A stretch of 5,698 bases of DNA, from the NCBI GenBank assembly GCA_031274075.1, contig JAISQQ010000165.1, positions 1-5,698 on the forward strand, in the 5' to 3' direction. Position 1 is the first letter of the stretch. Every line of letters begins with the position of its first letter. Below, piece by piece: positions 1 through 4,823 of this stretch. The notes under the pieces are model-generated. The model ran no database searches and was not told the origin of the DNA. It was given only the letters and a program-made list of their open reading frames with translations. The position numbers were made by a program, and so were the translations under genes. The stretch is from Accumulibacter sp. (lineage in GTDB: Bacteria > Pseudomonadota > Gammaproteobacteria > Burkholderiales > Rhodocyclaceae).

Positions 1-419
1 CCGTACAGCGAAGACGCCGCGCCGCGCAGGATTTCGATGCGCTCGATCTGTTGCAGCGGCAGATAGCTCAGGTTGGGTGTGCCTGTCGTGGCGGAACTGA
101 TACGCATGCCGTCGATCAGCAGCAGGGTGTGTCCCGAGTTGGCGCCGCGGATGAAAACGCTGGACGACGTGCCGGGACCGCCGTTGGCGCTGATTTCCAG
201 GCCCGGCTGCCGCGCCAGGAGATCGATCACGCTGGCCGAGGGGCCGGCTTTTTCGATTTCCTCGCGCTCGATGACCGTCACGTCGGAAAGCAGTTCATTG
301 GCCCGGGCCGCTTGCCGGCTGGCGGTGACGACGATGGCGTCGCCGGCGCCCGCCGAGACGCCGGAAAAAACGGACAGCAGGGCCATGACGCCCAATTTCA
401 GGGAATTACGTGGATACAT
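1..419 (-). CDS. btuB: BtuB-type TonB-dependent vitamin B12 outer-membrane receptor, N-terminal part
   Basis: Outer-membrane transporter, predicted to import cobalamin with energy from TonB-ExbBD. Only the first 139 codons are present; the 3' end lies beyond the left edge. The ATG at 419 is preceded by GGAGA at 431-427 (7-nt spacing). Residues 1-25 look like a signal peptide (MYPRNSLK, then a hydrophobic stretch, cleavage near A23 or A25). A TonB box follows at 27-34 (DAIVVTAS), close to the BtuB box DTLVVTAN. The plug domain then runs to the edge, with VIDLLARQPGLEI, NGGPGTSSSVFIRG, LLLIDGMRI and QIERIEILRG in the family order. The hydrophobic helix and plug resemble E. coli BtuB throughout. 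The cobalamin riboswitch in its leader independently supports B12 as substrate. Another corrinoid/cobinamide receptor of the same family cannot be excluded, since the barrel is not visible. Confidence 0.93.
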   Translation of the reverse strand, partial: MYPRNSLKLGVMALLSVFSGVSAGAGDAIVVTASRQAARANELLSDVTVIEREEIEKAGPSASVIDLLARQPGLEISANGGPGTSSSVFIRGANSGHTLLLIDGMRISSATTGTPNLSYLPLQQIERIEILRGAASSLY

Positions 420-425
420 GAAAGA

Positions 426-490
426 TTCTCCGTCTTGCCGGCAAGCGTCCCCGCACACCGGCGAACCATAAACGGAAGAACCACGGAGAA
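426..490 (-). promoter_or_regulatory. candidate Shine-Dalgarno-sequestering stem in the btuB leader
   Basis: On the minus strand TTCTCCGT (490-483) is perfectly complementary to ACGGAGAA (433-426), which contains the btuB ribosome binding site GGAGA. Pairing would close a 49-nt loop and hide the ribosome binding site. The loop begins on its 3' side with the 12-nt palindrome CTTGCCGGCAAG (445-434), directly against the Shine-Dalgarno. A run of seven T (495-489) precedes the 5' arm. I see no convincing GC hairpin abutting that T-run, so it does not look like a standard terminator. Proteobacterial cobalamin riboswitches commonly act by blocking translation initiation, so this is a plausible expression platform. 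It is seen as complementarity only; its use is inferred. Confidence 0.5.
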
Positions 491-609
491 AAAAACGAAC
501 ACAGGACGCGCATCCGGCCCGAACGCGGACTCAACCACGAACCCGCGCGACCCACATGATCCGCACCCTGTCCAAACCGATCCTCACCCCGCGGCGCTTC
601 CTCCATTGC

Positions 610-792
610 GCGCCAGGCCGGTATCCGGGCTCGCAAGTCCTGACGCCTCGCCTTCCCAGACCCTTGGGTCCAGTGGCATGTCGACGCGTCCACACTCGCT
701 TACCGTTGCGGGGGCAGCACAGGCATTGTGTCCTCGGACACGCACCTGTTTCCCGTTTGACCGCGGCAGGGAATCTGCTTGGCGGCACCTTG
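610..792 (-). ncRNA. cobalamin riboswitch (B12 element) in the btuB leader
   Basis: Reading the minus strand from 792 down, the conserved blocks of the cobalamin aptamer occur in order: GGTGCC (789-784), GGGAAACAGGTGCG (754-741), the core GCCCCCGCAACGGTAA (715-700), GCCACTG (677-671), GGGAAGG (657-651) and the B12 box GAGCCCGGATACCGGCC (632-616). Order, spacing and all core blocks fit the known class. Binding of adenosylcobalamin or a related cobalamin is expected to lower expression of the downstream gene, here btuB, whose start lies about 190 nt further on. The exact 5' and 3' limits depend on the P1 helix and are approximate. Confidence 0.96.
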
Positions 793-801
793 CGCGTTGC
801 T

Positions 802-823
802 TTCACCGCTTGGGAGCGGTGAA
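802..823 (-). promoter_or_regulatory. stem-loop at the predicted 5' end of the btuB leader
   Basis: TTCACCGCT (802-810) and AGCGGTGAA (815-823) form a perfect 9-bp stem with a 4-nt loop. On the minus strand this is TTCACCGCT-CCCA-AGCGGTGAA, just before the aptamer and about one base after the start site predicted from the -10 at 836-831. It would cap the mRNA. No T-run follows on either strand, so it is not an intrinsic terminator. A role in mRNA stability is inference; it could also bind a regulator as DNA. Confidence 0.45.
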
Positions 824-830
824 GCCGGGA

Positions 831-861
831 AGTATAACGCAAGCCTTCGATGCCTGGTCTA
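831..861 (-). promoter_or_regulatory. btuB: candidate sigma-70 promoter for btuB
   Basis: On the minus strand TATACT (836-831) is a good -10 hexamer. The best -35 in reach is TAGACC (861-856) with a long 19-nt spacer, so the -35 is weak. The predicted start near 824 puts the 9-bp stem-loop and then the cobalamin aptamer at the beginning of the transcript, which is what a riboswitch leader needs. No stronger -10 was seen between here and the aptamer. Confidence 0.35.
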
Positions 862-954
862 CGTTTCAATCCACGTCCGGCCAGCCGAAGGGAGGCGTTC
901 GGCGGTTCTACATCGGGAAGGCCGCCGGGTTTGGGGTTCCCAGGTTCCGTGCTC

Positions 955-983
955 CAAGGCTCCGGGAGGGGCTGTGTTATCAT
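955..983 (+). promoter_or_regulatory. candidate promoter of the rnm-yciO-protease-trpS operon
   Basis: TGTTATCAT (975-983) reads as an extended -10 (TG, one base, TATCAT) in a locally AT-rich patch. The -35 position, about 955-960 (CAAGGC), does not resemble consensus, as is usual with extended -10 promoters. Transcription would start near 990, giving a leader of roughly 15 nt before the ATG at 1006. No other promoter-like element is obvious between this and the gene. Confidence 0.4.
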
Positions 984-1005
984 TTTATGTTCCAATTTTT
1001 TCCGG

Positions 1006-1854
1006 ATGGCCGTCGTTTCCGTGCTGATCGTCGATCTTCATTCCCATTCCCGCGCTTCGGACGGGTTGCTGTCGCCGGCCGAGGTGGCGCGGCGGGCGGC
1101 GGGCAATGGCGTCGGTATGCTGGCGCTGACCGACCACGACGAGACGGGCGGGCTGGCGCAGGCGCGGGCGGCGGCGGAGCAGGCGGGGCTGCGTTTCATC
1201 GACGGGGTCGAGATTTCCATCGAATGGGGCGGTTTGCAGGTGCATATCGTCGGCCTCGATTTCGACGTGCGCGACGCGGCCTTGAACGCCGGCCTGGAAT
1301 CGATCCGCTCCGGGCGGGTCAATCGGGCGCGGCGCATGTCGGCGGAGCTGGAAAAATTCGGCGTTCCCGGCTGCTTTGCCGGCGCGATGCGCCACGCGGA
1401 GAATCCGAACCTGATCGGCCGTCCGCATCTTGCCCGCCATCTGGTGGAAATCGGCGTCTGCAAGGATGTGCACAGCGTCTTCGAGTCCTTTCTCGTTCCG
1501 GGCAAGCCGGGCTACGTCAGCCATCAGTGGGCGACGCTCGCGCAGGCGCTCGGCTGGATACTCGGCGCCGGCGGCGTCGCCGTGCTGGCGCATCCGGGAC
1601 GCTACAAGTTTTCGCGCCAGGAGCTGCGCGATCTGCTCGACGAATTCAAGGGACTGGGCGGGCAGGCGATCGAGGTGGTTTCCGGCAGCCAGTCGCCGGA
1701 GCATTCCGCCGAGTTCTCGCGCCTGGCGCGGGAATACGGGTTTCTCGCCTCTTGCGGTTCGGATTTCCACGGGCCGGGGGAAAGCAGCGTCGATGTCGGC
1801 GGCAACGCGCCCTTGCCCGGCGATCTCACGCCGGTGTGGACGGCGTTTCACTGA
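1006..1854 (+). CDS. rnm: PHP-domain phosphoesterase (RNase AM / 3',5'-nucleoside bisphosphate phosphatase family)
   Basis: Predicted cytoplasmic metal-dependent phosphoesterase of the YciV/TrpH group. Characterised relatives remove the 3' phosphate from nucleoside 3',5'-bisphosphates (Chromobacterium) or trim RNA 5' ends (E. coli RNase AM). The product is 282 residues, the usual size. PHP motifs are complete: DLHSHS with H12 and H14, SDG with D19, LTDHD with H44, GVEIS with E69, HIVGLDFD with H80, GRPHLARHL around 138-146, AHPGRY with H196, and CGSDFHGP with D253 and H255. The start is uncertain: ATG 1006 and GTG 1021 (277 residues) are in frame and neither has a good Shine-Dalgarno; 1006 is chosen as the only ATG near the motif. 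It is the first gene of the operon, with yciO 8 nt downstream, an adjacency also found in E. coli (rnm-yciO). Which substrate is physiological here cannot be told. Confidence 0.93.
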   Translation: MAVVSVLIVDLHSHSRASDGLLSPAEVARRAAGNGVGMLALTDHDETGGLAQARAAAEQAGLRFIDGVEISIEWGGLQVHIVGLDFDVRDAALNAGLESIRSGRVNRARRMSAELEKFGVPGCFAGAMRHAENPNLIGRPHLARHLVEIGVCKDVHSVFESFLVPGKPGYVSHQWATLAQALGWILGAGGVAVLAHPGRYKFSRQELRDLLDEFKGLGGQAIEVVSGSQSPEHSAEFSRLAREYGFLASCGSDFHGPGESSVDVGGNAPLPGDLTPVWTAFH

Positions 1855-1862
1855 AAGCGGCC

Positions 1863-2495
1863 ATGACTCGTTATCTGGCCATCCATCCGGACGATCCGCA
1901 GCCGCGCCTCCTGGCCCAGGCGGCGGAGGCCCTGCGTTGCGGCGGCGTCGTCGCCTTGCCGACCGATTGCTGCTACGCGCTGGCCTGCCGCCTGGGAGAC
2001 AAGGAGGCGGTCGAGCGCATCCGCCACATCCGCCAGCTCGACGATCGCCACCATCTGACGCTGATGTGCCGCGACCTCTCGGAGATCGCCCAGTTCGCGC
2101 GCGTGGACAACGCCCAGTACCGGCTGCTCAAGGCCGCCACGCCGGGCAGCTACGTGTTCATCCTCGAAGGCACGCGGGAATTGCCGCGGCGCGTGCTGCA
2201 TCCGCGGCGCAAGACGATCGGGCTGCGCGTCCCCGATCATGTGGTGGCGCGGGCCTTGCTCGCCGAACTGGGGGAACCGCTGCTGACCACGACGCTGATC
2301 CTGCCCGGCGACGAGGGGCCGCTGACCGAGGCTTGGGAAATCCAGGAGCGGCTCGACGAGCAGATCGAGTTGATCATCGACGGCGGTTATTGCGGCACGA
2401 CGCCGACGACCATGATCGACCTGACCGATATGCCGCCGGTGCTGGTGCGCGTCGGGCGCGGGCCGCTCGAACCCTTCGGCCTGGAGCGAGAGTGA
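1863..2495 (+). CDS. yciO: YciO family protein (YrdC/Sua5-like, L-threonylcarbamoyladenylate synthase-type fold)
   Basis: 210-residue YrdC-domain protein, resembling E. coli YciO over the full length: YLAIHPDDPQPRL at the N-terminus, PTDCCYAL (33-40, the nucleotide-site PTD motif), IRQLDDRHHLTLMCRDLSE (56-74), TPGSYVFILEGT (93-104), RRKTIGLRVP (115-124), LLTTTLILPG (140-149) and GTTPTTMIDLTD (178-189). The family is related to TsaC/TsaC2, which make the threonylcarbamoyl-AMP used for the t6A modification of tRNA. YciO itself is a divergent branch whose activity in cells is less certain, so it should not be read as the main TsaC. The ATG lies 8 nt after the rnm stop with only a weak purine stretch (GAAAG) upstream, suggesting translational coupling. 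The frame stays open far upstream of 1863 (to about 51), but that part is the out-of-frame complement of other genes and not coding. Confidence 0.93.
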   Translation: MTRYLAIHPDDPQPRLLAQAAEALRCGGVVALPTDCCYALACRLGDKEAVERIRHIRQLDDRHHLTLMCRDLSEIAQFARVDNAQYRLLKAATPGSYVFILEGTRELPRRVLHPRRKTIGLRVPDHVVARALLAELGEPLLTTTLILPGDEGPLTEAWEIQERLDEQIELIIDGGYCGTTPTTMIDLTDMPPVLVRVGRGPLEPFGLERE

Positions 2496-2503
2496 GAGGG
2501 ACG

Positions 2504-3172
2504 ATGGACGTCGCCGCGCTGGTGCAGACGATTTCGATTTCGGCCCTGCCGATCATTTTCGCCATCACCCTGCACGAGGCGGCGCACGGCTACGCGGCGC
2601 GGCATTTCGGCGACACGACGGCGTGGGCGGCGGGGCGCATCAGCCTCAATCCGCTGCGCCATATCGACCCGGTCGGGACCCTGCTGGTGCCGGGCGCGAT
2701 TCTCGTCCTGAGCTATCTGGCCGCGGGCAGCGCCCTGCTGTTCGGCTGGGCGAAGCCGGTGCCGGTGAATTTCGGCCGCCTGCGCAACCCGCGGCGCGAC
2801 ATGATGTGGGTCGCCGCCGCCGGCCCGGCGGCCAATCTGCTGATGGCCTTCGGCTGGGCGCTGCTGCTCAAGCTGGCGCTGATCCTGCCGCACACCACGT
2901 ACACCCTGCCGCTCGGGCAGATGAGCGTGACCGGGATCAACATCAACCTGATACTGATGGTGCTCAACCTGCTGCCGCTGCCGCCGCTCGACGGCGGGCG
3001 GATCGCCGTCAGCCTGCTGCCGTATCGCCTGGCCGCGCCGTTTTCCCGGCTGGAGCGCTGGGGTTTCCCTATTTTGCTGCTGCTGTTGTTTACCCATATT
3101 CTCGACTTGATCATGTGGCCGGTCATCGCCGTGTTCAAGCGCCTGATCCTCGTCCTTTTCCAACTGGTCTGA
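2504..3172 (+). CDS. site-2 protease family integral-membrane zinc metalloprotease
   Basis: 222-residue multi-pass membrane protein of the M50 (site-2 protease/SREBP protease-like) class, the short form without PDZ domain. Zinc-binding HEAAH is at 24-28 inside the first hydrophobic segment; the third ligand sits in NLLPLPPLDGGRI, D163. Other family signatures are GRISLNPLRHIDPVGTL (44-60), FGWAKPVPVNF (80-90) and AAGPAANLLMA (105-115). Hydrophobic segments lie roughly at 7-22, 56-80, 101-128, 143-160 and 186-217. Proteases of this fold cut substrates within the membrane; no substrate can be named for this one. The ATG is preceded by AGAGGG (2495-2500), 8 nt after the yciO stop. The same protein commonly sits next to trpS and scpA in betaproteobacteria as I know them, which suggests shared expression rather than a shared pathway. 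Confidence 0.93.
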   Translation: MDVAALVQTISISALPIIFAITLHEAAHGYAARHFGDTTAWAAGRISLNPLRHIDPVGTLLVPGAILVLSYLAAGSALLFGWAKPVPVNFGRLRNPRRDMMWVAAAGPAANLLMAFGWALLLKLALILPHTTYTLPLGQMSVTGININLILMVLNLLPLPPLDGGRIAVSLLPYRLAAPFSRLERWGFPILLLLLFTHILDLIMWPVIAVFKRLILVLFQLV

Positions 3173-3176
3173 CATC

Positions 3177-4382
3177 ATGTTCGCAGAACGTGTCCTTTCC
3201 GGCATGCGCCCCACCGGCAGCCTGCATCTGGGCCATTATCACGGGGTACTCAAAAACTGGGTCAAGCTCCAGGATGAATACCCCTGCCTGTTCTTCGCCG
3301 CCGACTGGCATGCCCTGACCACGCAGTACGACGATCCGCGCGGGATCGAAAAGGCGACCCGGGAGATGGTGATCGACTGGCTGGCCGCCGGCGTAGACCC
3401 CAGCAAGGCGACGCTGTTCATCCAGTCGCAGGTGCTGGAGCACGCCGAACTGCACCTCTTGTTTTCGATGCTCACTCCGCTGGGCTGGCTGGAGCGTGTG
3501 CCGACCTACAAGGACCAGCAGGAGAAGCTGTCGAACAAGGATTTGTCGACCTACGGCTTTCTCGGCTACCCGCTGCTGATGAGCGCGGATATCCTGATCT
3601 ACCGCGCCGACAAGGTGCCGGTGGGCGAGGACCAGATTCCGCACGTCGAATTCACCCGCGAGCTGGCGCGCCGTTTCAACCACCTGTACGGGCGCGAGCC
3701 GGGCTTCGAGGAAAAGGCGAAGGCCGCGGTCAAGAAACTCGGCAGCCGCGACGCCCGCGCCTTCGAGCATCTGCGCACGCGCTTCCAGCAGGACGGCGAC
3801 GCCAGCGCCGTCGAACGCGCCCGCGCCCTGTTGCAGGCAGCGACGGGCCTGCCGGACGGCGACCGCGAGCGTCTGCTGGGCTATCTCGAAGGGACCGGCA
3901 AGACGATCCTCGTCGAACCCGGCTACCTGCTGACCGAGGCGTCGAAGATGCCGGGGCTCGACGGGCAGAAGATGTCCAAGTCGTACAACAACGCCATCGC
4001 GCTGCGCGAGGACGCCGCGTCGGTGACCCAGAAAATCAAGCGCATGCCCACCGACCCGTCGCGCGTGCGCCGCTCCGACCCCGGCGATCCGGACAAGTGT
4101 CCGGTGTGGCAGTTGCACCAGATCTATTCCGACGCCGGCTGCCGGGACTGGGCGGAAAAGGCTTGCCGCAGCGCCGGCATCGGCTGCCTCGAATGCAAGC
4201 AGCCGGTCATCGACGGCATCCTCAGGGAACAGGCGCCGATGCGCGAGCGCGCGCAGACCTATCTCGACAATCCGGCGCTGGTGCGCGACATCATCGCCGA
4301 CGGCAACGCCCGCGCCGGCGAACTGGCGCGCGAGACCATGCGCGACGTGCGCGCCGCGATGGGGTTGTCGGGGGACAGGTGA
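3177..4382 (+). CDS. trpS: tryptophanyl-tRNA synthetase (long form with predicted 4Fe-4S site)
   Basis: Class Ic aminoacyl-tRNA synthetase charging tRNA-Trp in the cytoplasm. 401 residues versus about 330 in E. coli. The HIGH-type motif is GSLHLGH (14-20), KMSKS is at 265-269, and LERVPTYKDQ (105-114), VPVGEDQIPHVEFTRELARRFN (147-168) and RMPTDPSRVRRSDPG (289-303) are typical. Extra length comes from an insertion of about 70 residues between 171 and 250, mostly charged and helical-looking, before LLTEASKMPGLDGQ. The C-terminal domain carries C308, C330, C337 and C340 (C-x21-C-x6-C-x2-C), as in Thermotoga TrpRS where four cysteines hold a 4Fe-4S cluster; C322 is additional. The ATG lies 4 nt after the protease stop with no clear Shine-Dalgarno, so coupled translation is likely. 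The last codons (GDR and stop) are made from the heptad repeat that follows. Confidence 0.97.
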   Translation: MFAERVLSGMRPTGSLHLGHYHGVLKNWVKLQDEYPCLFFAADWHALTTQYDDPRGIEKATREMVIDWLAAGVDPSKATLFIQSQVLEHAELHLLFSMLTPLGWLERVPTYKDQQEKLSNKDLSTYGFLGYPLLMSADILIYRADKVPVGEDQIPHVEFTRELARRFNHLYGREPGFEEKAKAAVKKLGSRDARAFEHLRTRFQQDGDASAVERARALLQAATGLPDGDRERLLGYLEGTGKTILVEPGYLLTEASKMPGLDGQKMSKSYNNAIALREDAASVTQKIKRMPTDPSRVRRSDPGDPDKCPVWQLHQIYSDAGCRDWAEKACRSAGIGCLECKQPVIDGILREQAPMRERAQTYLDNPALVRDIIADGNARAGELARETMRDVRAAMGLSGDR

Positions 4383-4422
4383 CAGGTGACAGGTGACAGA
4401 GGACAGAGGACAGAGGACAGTA
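4374..4422 (+). repeat. heptanucleotide tandem array overlapping the trpS stop
   Basis: Seven consecutive 7-nt units: GACAGGT three times (4374-4394), GACAGAG three times (4395-4415) and GACAGTA once (4416-4422). The first unit supplies the last two sense codons and the TGA of trpS (stop at 4380-4382). The first five bases (GACAG) never vary; the change is confined to the last two. Such heptads without an obvious hairpin are known as dispersed short tandem repeats in several bacteria. Length polymorphism by replication slippage is expected, and adding or losing units would not alter TrpS beyond its stop. Confidence 0.9.
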
Positions 4423-4441
4423 AGAACCTGTTTGCGATCTT

Positions 4442-4531
4442 CTCTGGGAGCGCGGGGCACCAGCCCCGCAATAGCGGAGGTCGTGTCATGGCGCTGGTTA
4501 AAAGCGGGGCTGGTGCCCCGCGCTCCCAGAG
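4442..4531. repeat. 28-bp perfect inverted repeat with internally palindromic arms
   Basis: The left arm 4442-4469 is the exact reverse complement of the right arm 4504-4531 (28 of 28), around a 34-nt centre. Each arm contains its own hairpin: GCGGGGC-ACCA-GCCCCGC at 4452-4469 and GCGGGGC-TGGT-GCCCCGC at 4504-4521. The element can therefore form either one long stem or two small stem-loops. It lies about 60 nt after the trpS stop and could protect or terminate the operon transcript, but no T-run follows. The look is that of a paired, REP-like dispersed palindrome. The centre carries GGAGG (4476-4480) and an ATG at 4488 that opens a 28-codon frame; I do not treat that as a gene. Confidence 0.9.
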
Positions 4532-4547
4532 GCAGTCGTACCCTTGC

Positions 4548-4625
4548 CGCAGGCGAAGCCTGCGCCAATCTTGAAGAAATGCGGCGCTTCGCGCCGGAAC
4601 TTAGTACCGGCGGATTGCATCCGCC
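4548..4625. repeat. cluster of three short GC-rich palindromes
   Basis: Three hairpins follow each other: CGCAGGC-GAA-GCCTGCG (4548-4564), CGGCGC-TTC-GCGCCG (4582-4596) and GGCGGAT-TGC-ATCCGCC (4609-4625). An alternative stem CGCCGG/CCGGCG (4592-4597 with 4607-4612) competes with the last two. Tri-nucleotide loops and flanks such as CCCTAC after the last one are typical of dispersed bacterial intergenic palindromes. They resemble repetitive extragenic elements rather than terminators, since no T-run follows any of them. I cannot tell copy number in the genome from this window. Confidence 0.75.
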
Positions 4626-4652
4626 CTACCAAACCCGGTCATTTCAAGCACC

Positions 4653-4681
4653 ATGACATTCATGCGACGGCCCTGCATAAA
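4653..4681 (+). promoter_or_regulatory. scpA: candidate sigma-70 promoter upstream of scpA
   Basis: ATGACA (4653-4658) and CATAAA (4676-4681) are separated by 17 nt, matching five of six and four of six consensus bases. They lie at the left border of an AT-rich stretch that stands out from the GC-rich surroundings. Transcription would start near 4688 and leave a leader of about 135 nt for scpA. A second possible -10, TAAAAT (4709-4714), has no good -35. The repeats upstream make read-through from trpS uncertain, so a separate promoter is plausible. Confidence 0.35.
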
Positions 4682-4693
4682 GCTTTCTAAACA

Positions 4694-4704
4694 GTCTGAC
4701 AGAC
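4694..4704. promoter_or_regulatory. operator-like palindrome GTCTGACAGAC
   Basis: A perfect 11-nt palindrome (5-nt arms about one central A), flanked on both sides by a direct copy of TTCTAAA (4685-4691 and 4706-4712). It lies in the AT-rich segment just downstream of the candidate scpA promoter, where a repressor would act. I do not recognise a specific regulator for it; it may be chance. Confidence 0.3.
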
Positions 4705-4722
4705 GTTCTAAAATGTAAAGCG

Positions 4723-4743
4723 TTTCACCTTCCACCTTTCACC
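4723..4743 (-). repeat. second heptad run, opposite orientation
   Basis: TTTCACC, TTCCACC, TTTCACC follow directly on the plus strand. Read on the minus strand they are GGTGAAA, GGTGGAA, GGTGAAA, similar to the GGTGACA phase of the array at the trpS end. The fragment ACCTGTCC at 4748-4755 also matches the reverse complement of the first array's units. The two runs thus bracket the palindrome zone in inverted orientation. Confidence 0.7.
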
Positions 4744-4823
4744 GGAAACCTGTCCATGCGCGAAAAACCCTTCCCCGTCTCCGTGCCCTGGCGCGCGCCG
4801 CGCCGAAAGAGTTGAGGCGGCGG

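Noticed and set aside
489..547. Possible intrinsic terminator in the btuB leader (9-bp wobble stem at 547-524, T7 run at 495-489).
   Set aside because: The stem is 28 nt from the T-run, and the nearer hairpin has only four pairs and an 8-nt gap, so neither fits a standard terminator.
531..587. Minus-strand 18-codon upstream frame in the btuB leader (GTG at 587, GGAGGA at 604-599).
   Set aside because: Spacing of 11 nt is long and the peptide is unremarkable; the GGAGGAA is at least as well explained as a pairing arm of the leader.
51..1862. Very long plus-strand frame continuous with yciO.
   Set aside because: It runs antisense to btuB, through the riboswitch and out of frame across the PHP gene; its translation is Arg/Gly-rich with no family motifs. 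Only the part from 1863 is the real yciO.
4442..4531. Inverted repeat as a standard trpS terminator.
   Set aside because: No T-run on either side; structure and arm composition fit a dispersed palindrome better, although it may still affect transcript ends.
3135..4568. Long minus-strand frame opposite trpS.
   Set aside because: Antisense to an unambiguous TrpS and composed of Arg/Ala/Gln-rich sequence; it crosses the repeats without a plausible start signal.
4756..4815. 19-codon frame ending just before scpA (MREKPFPVSVPWRAPRRKS).
   Set aside because: Weak ribosome binding site and no recognisable family. It overlaps the scpA Shine-Dalgarno, so coupling is conceivable, but evidence is too thin to call a gene.
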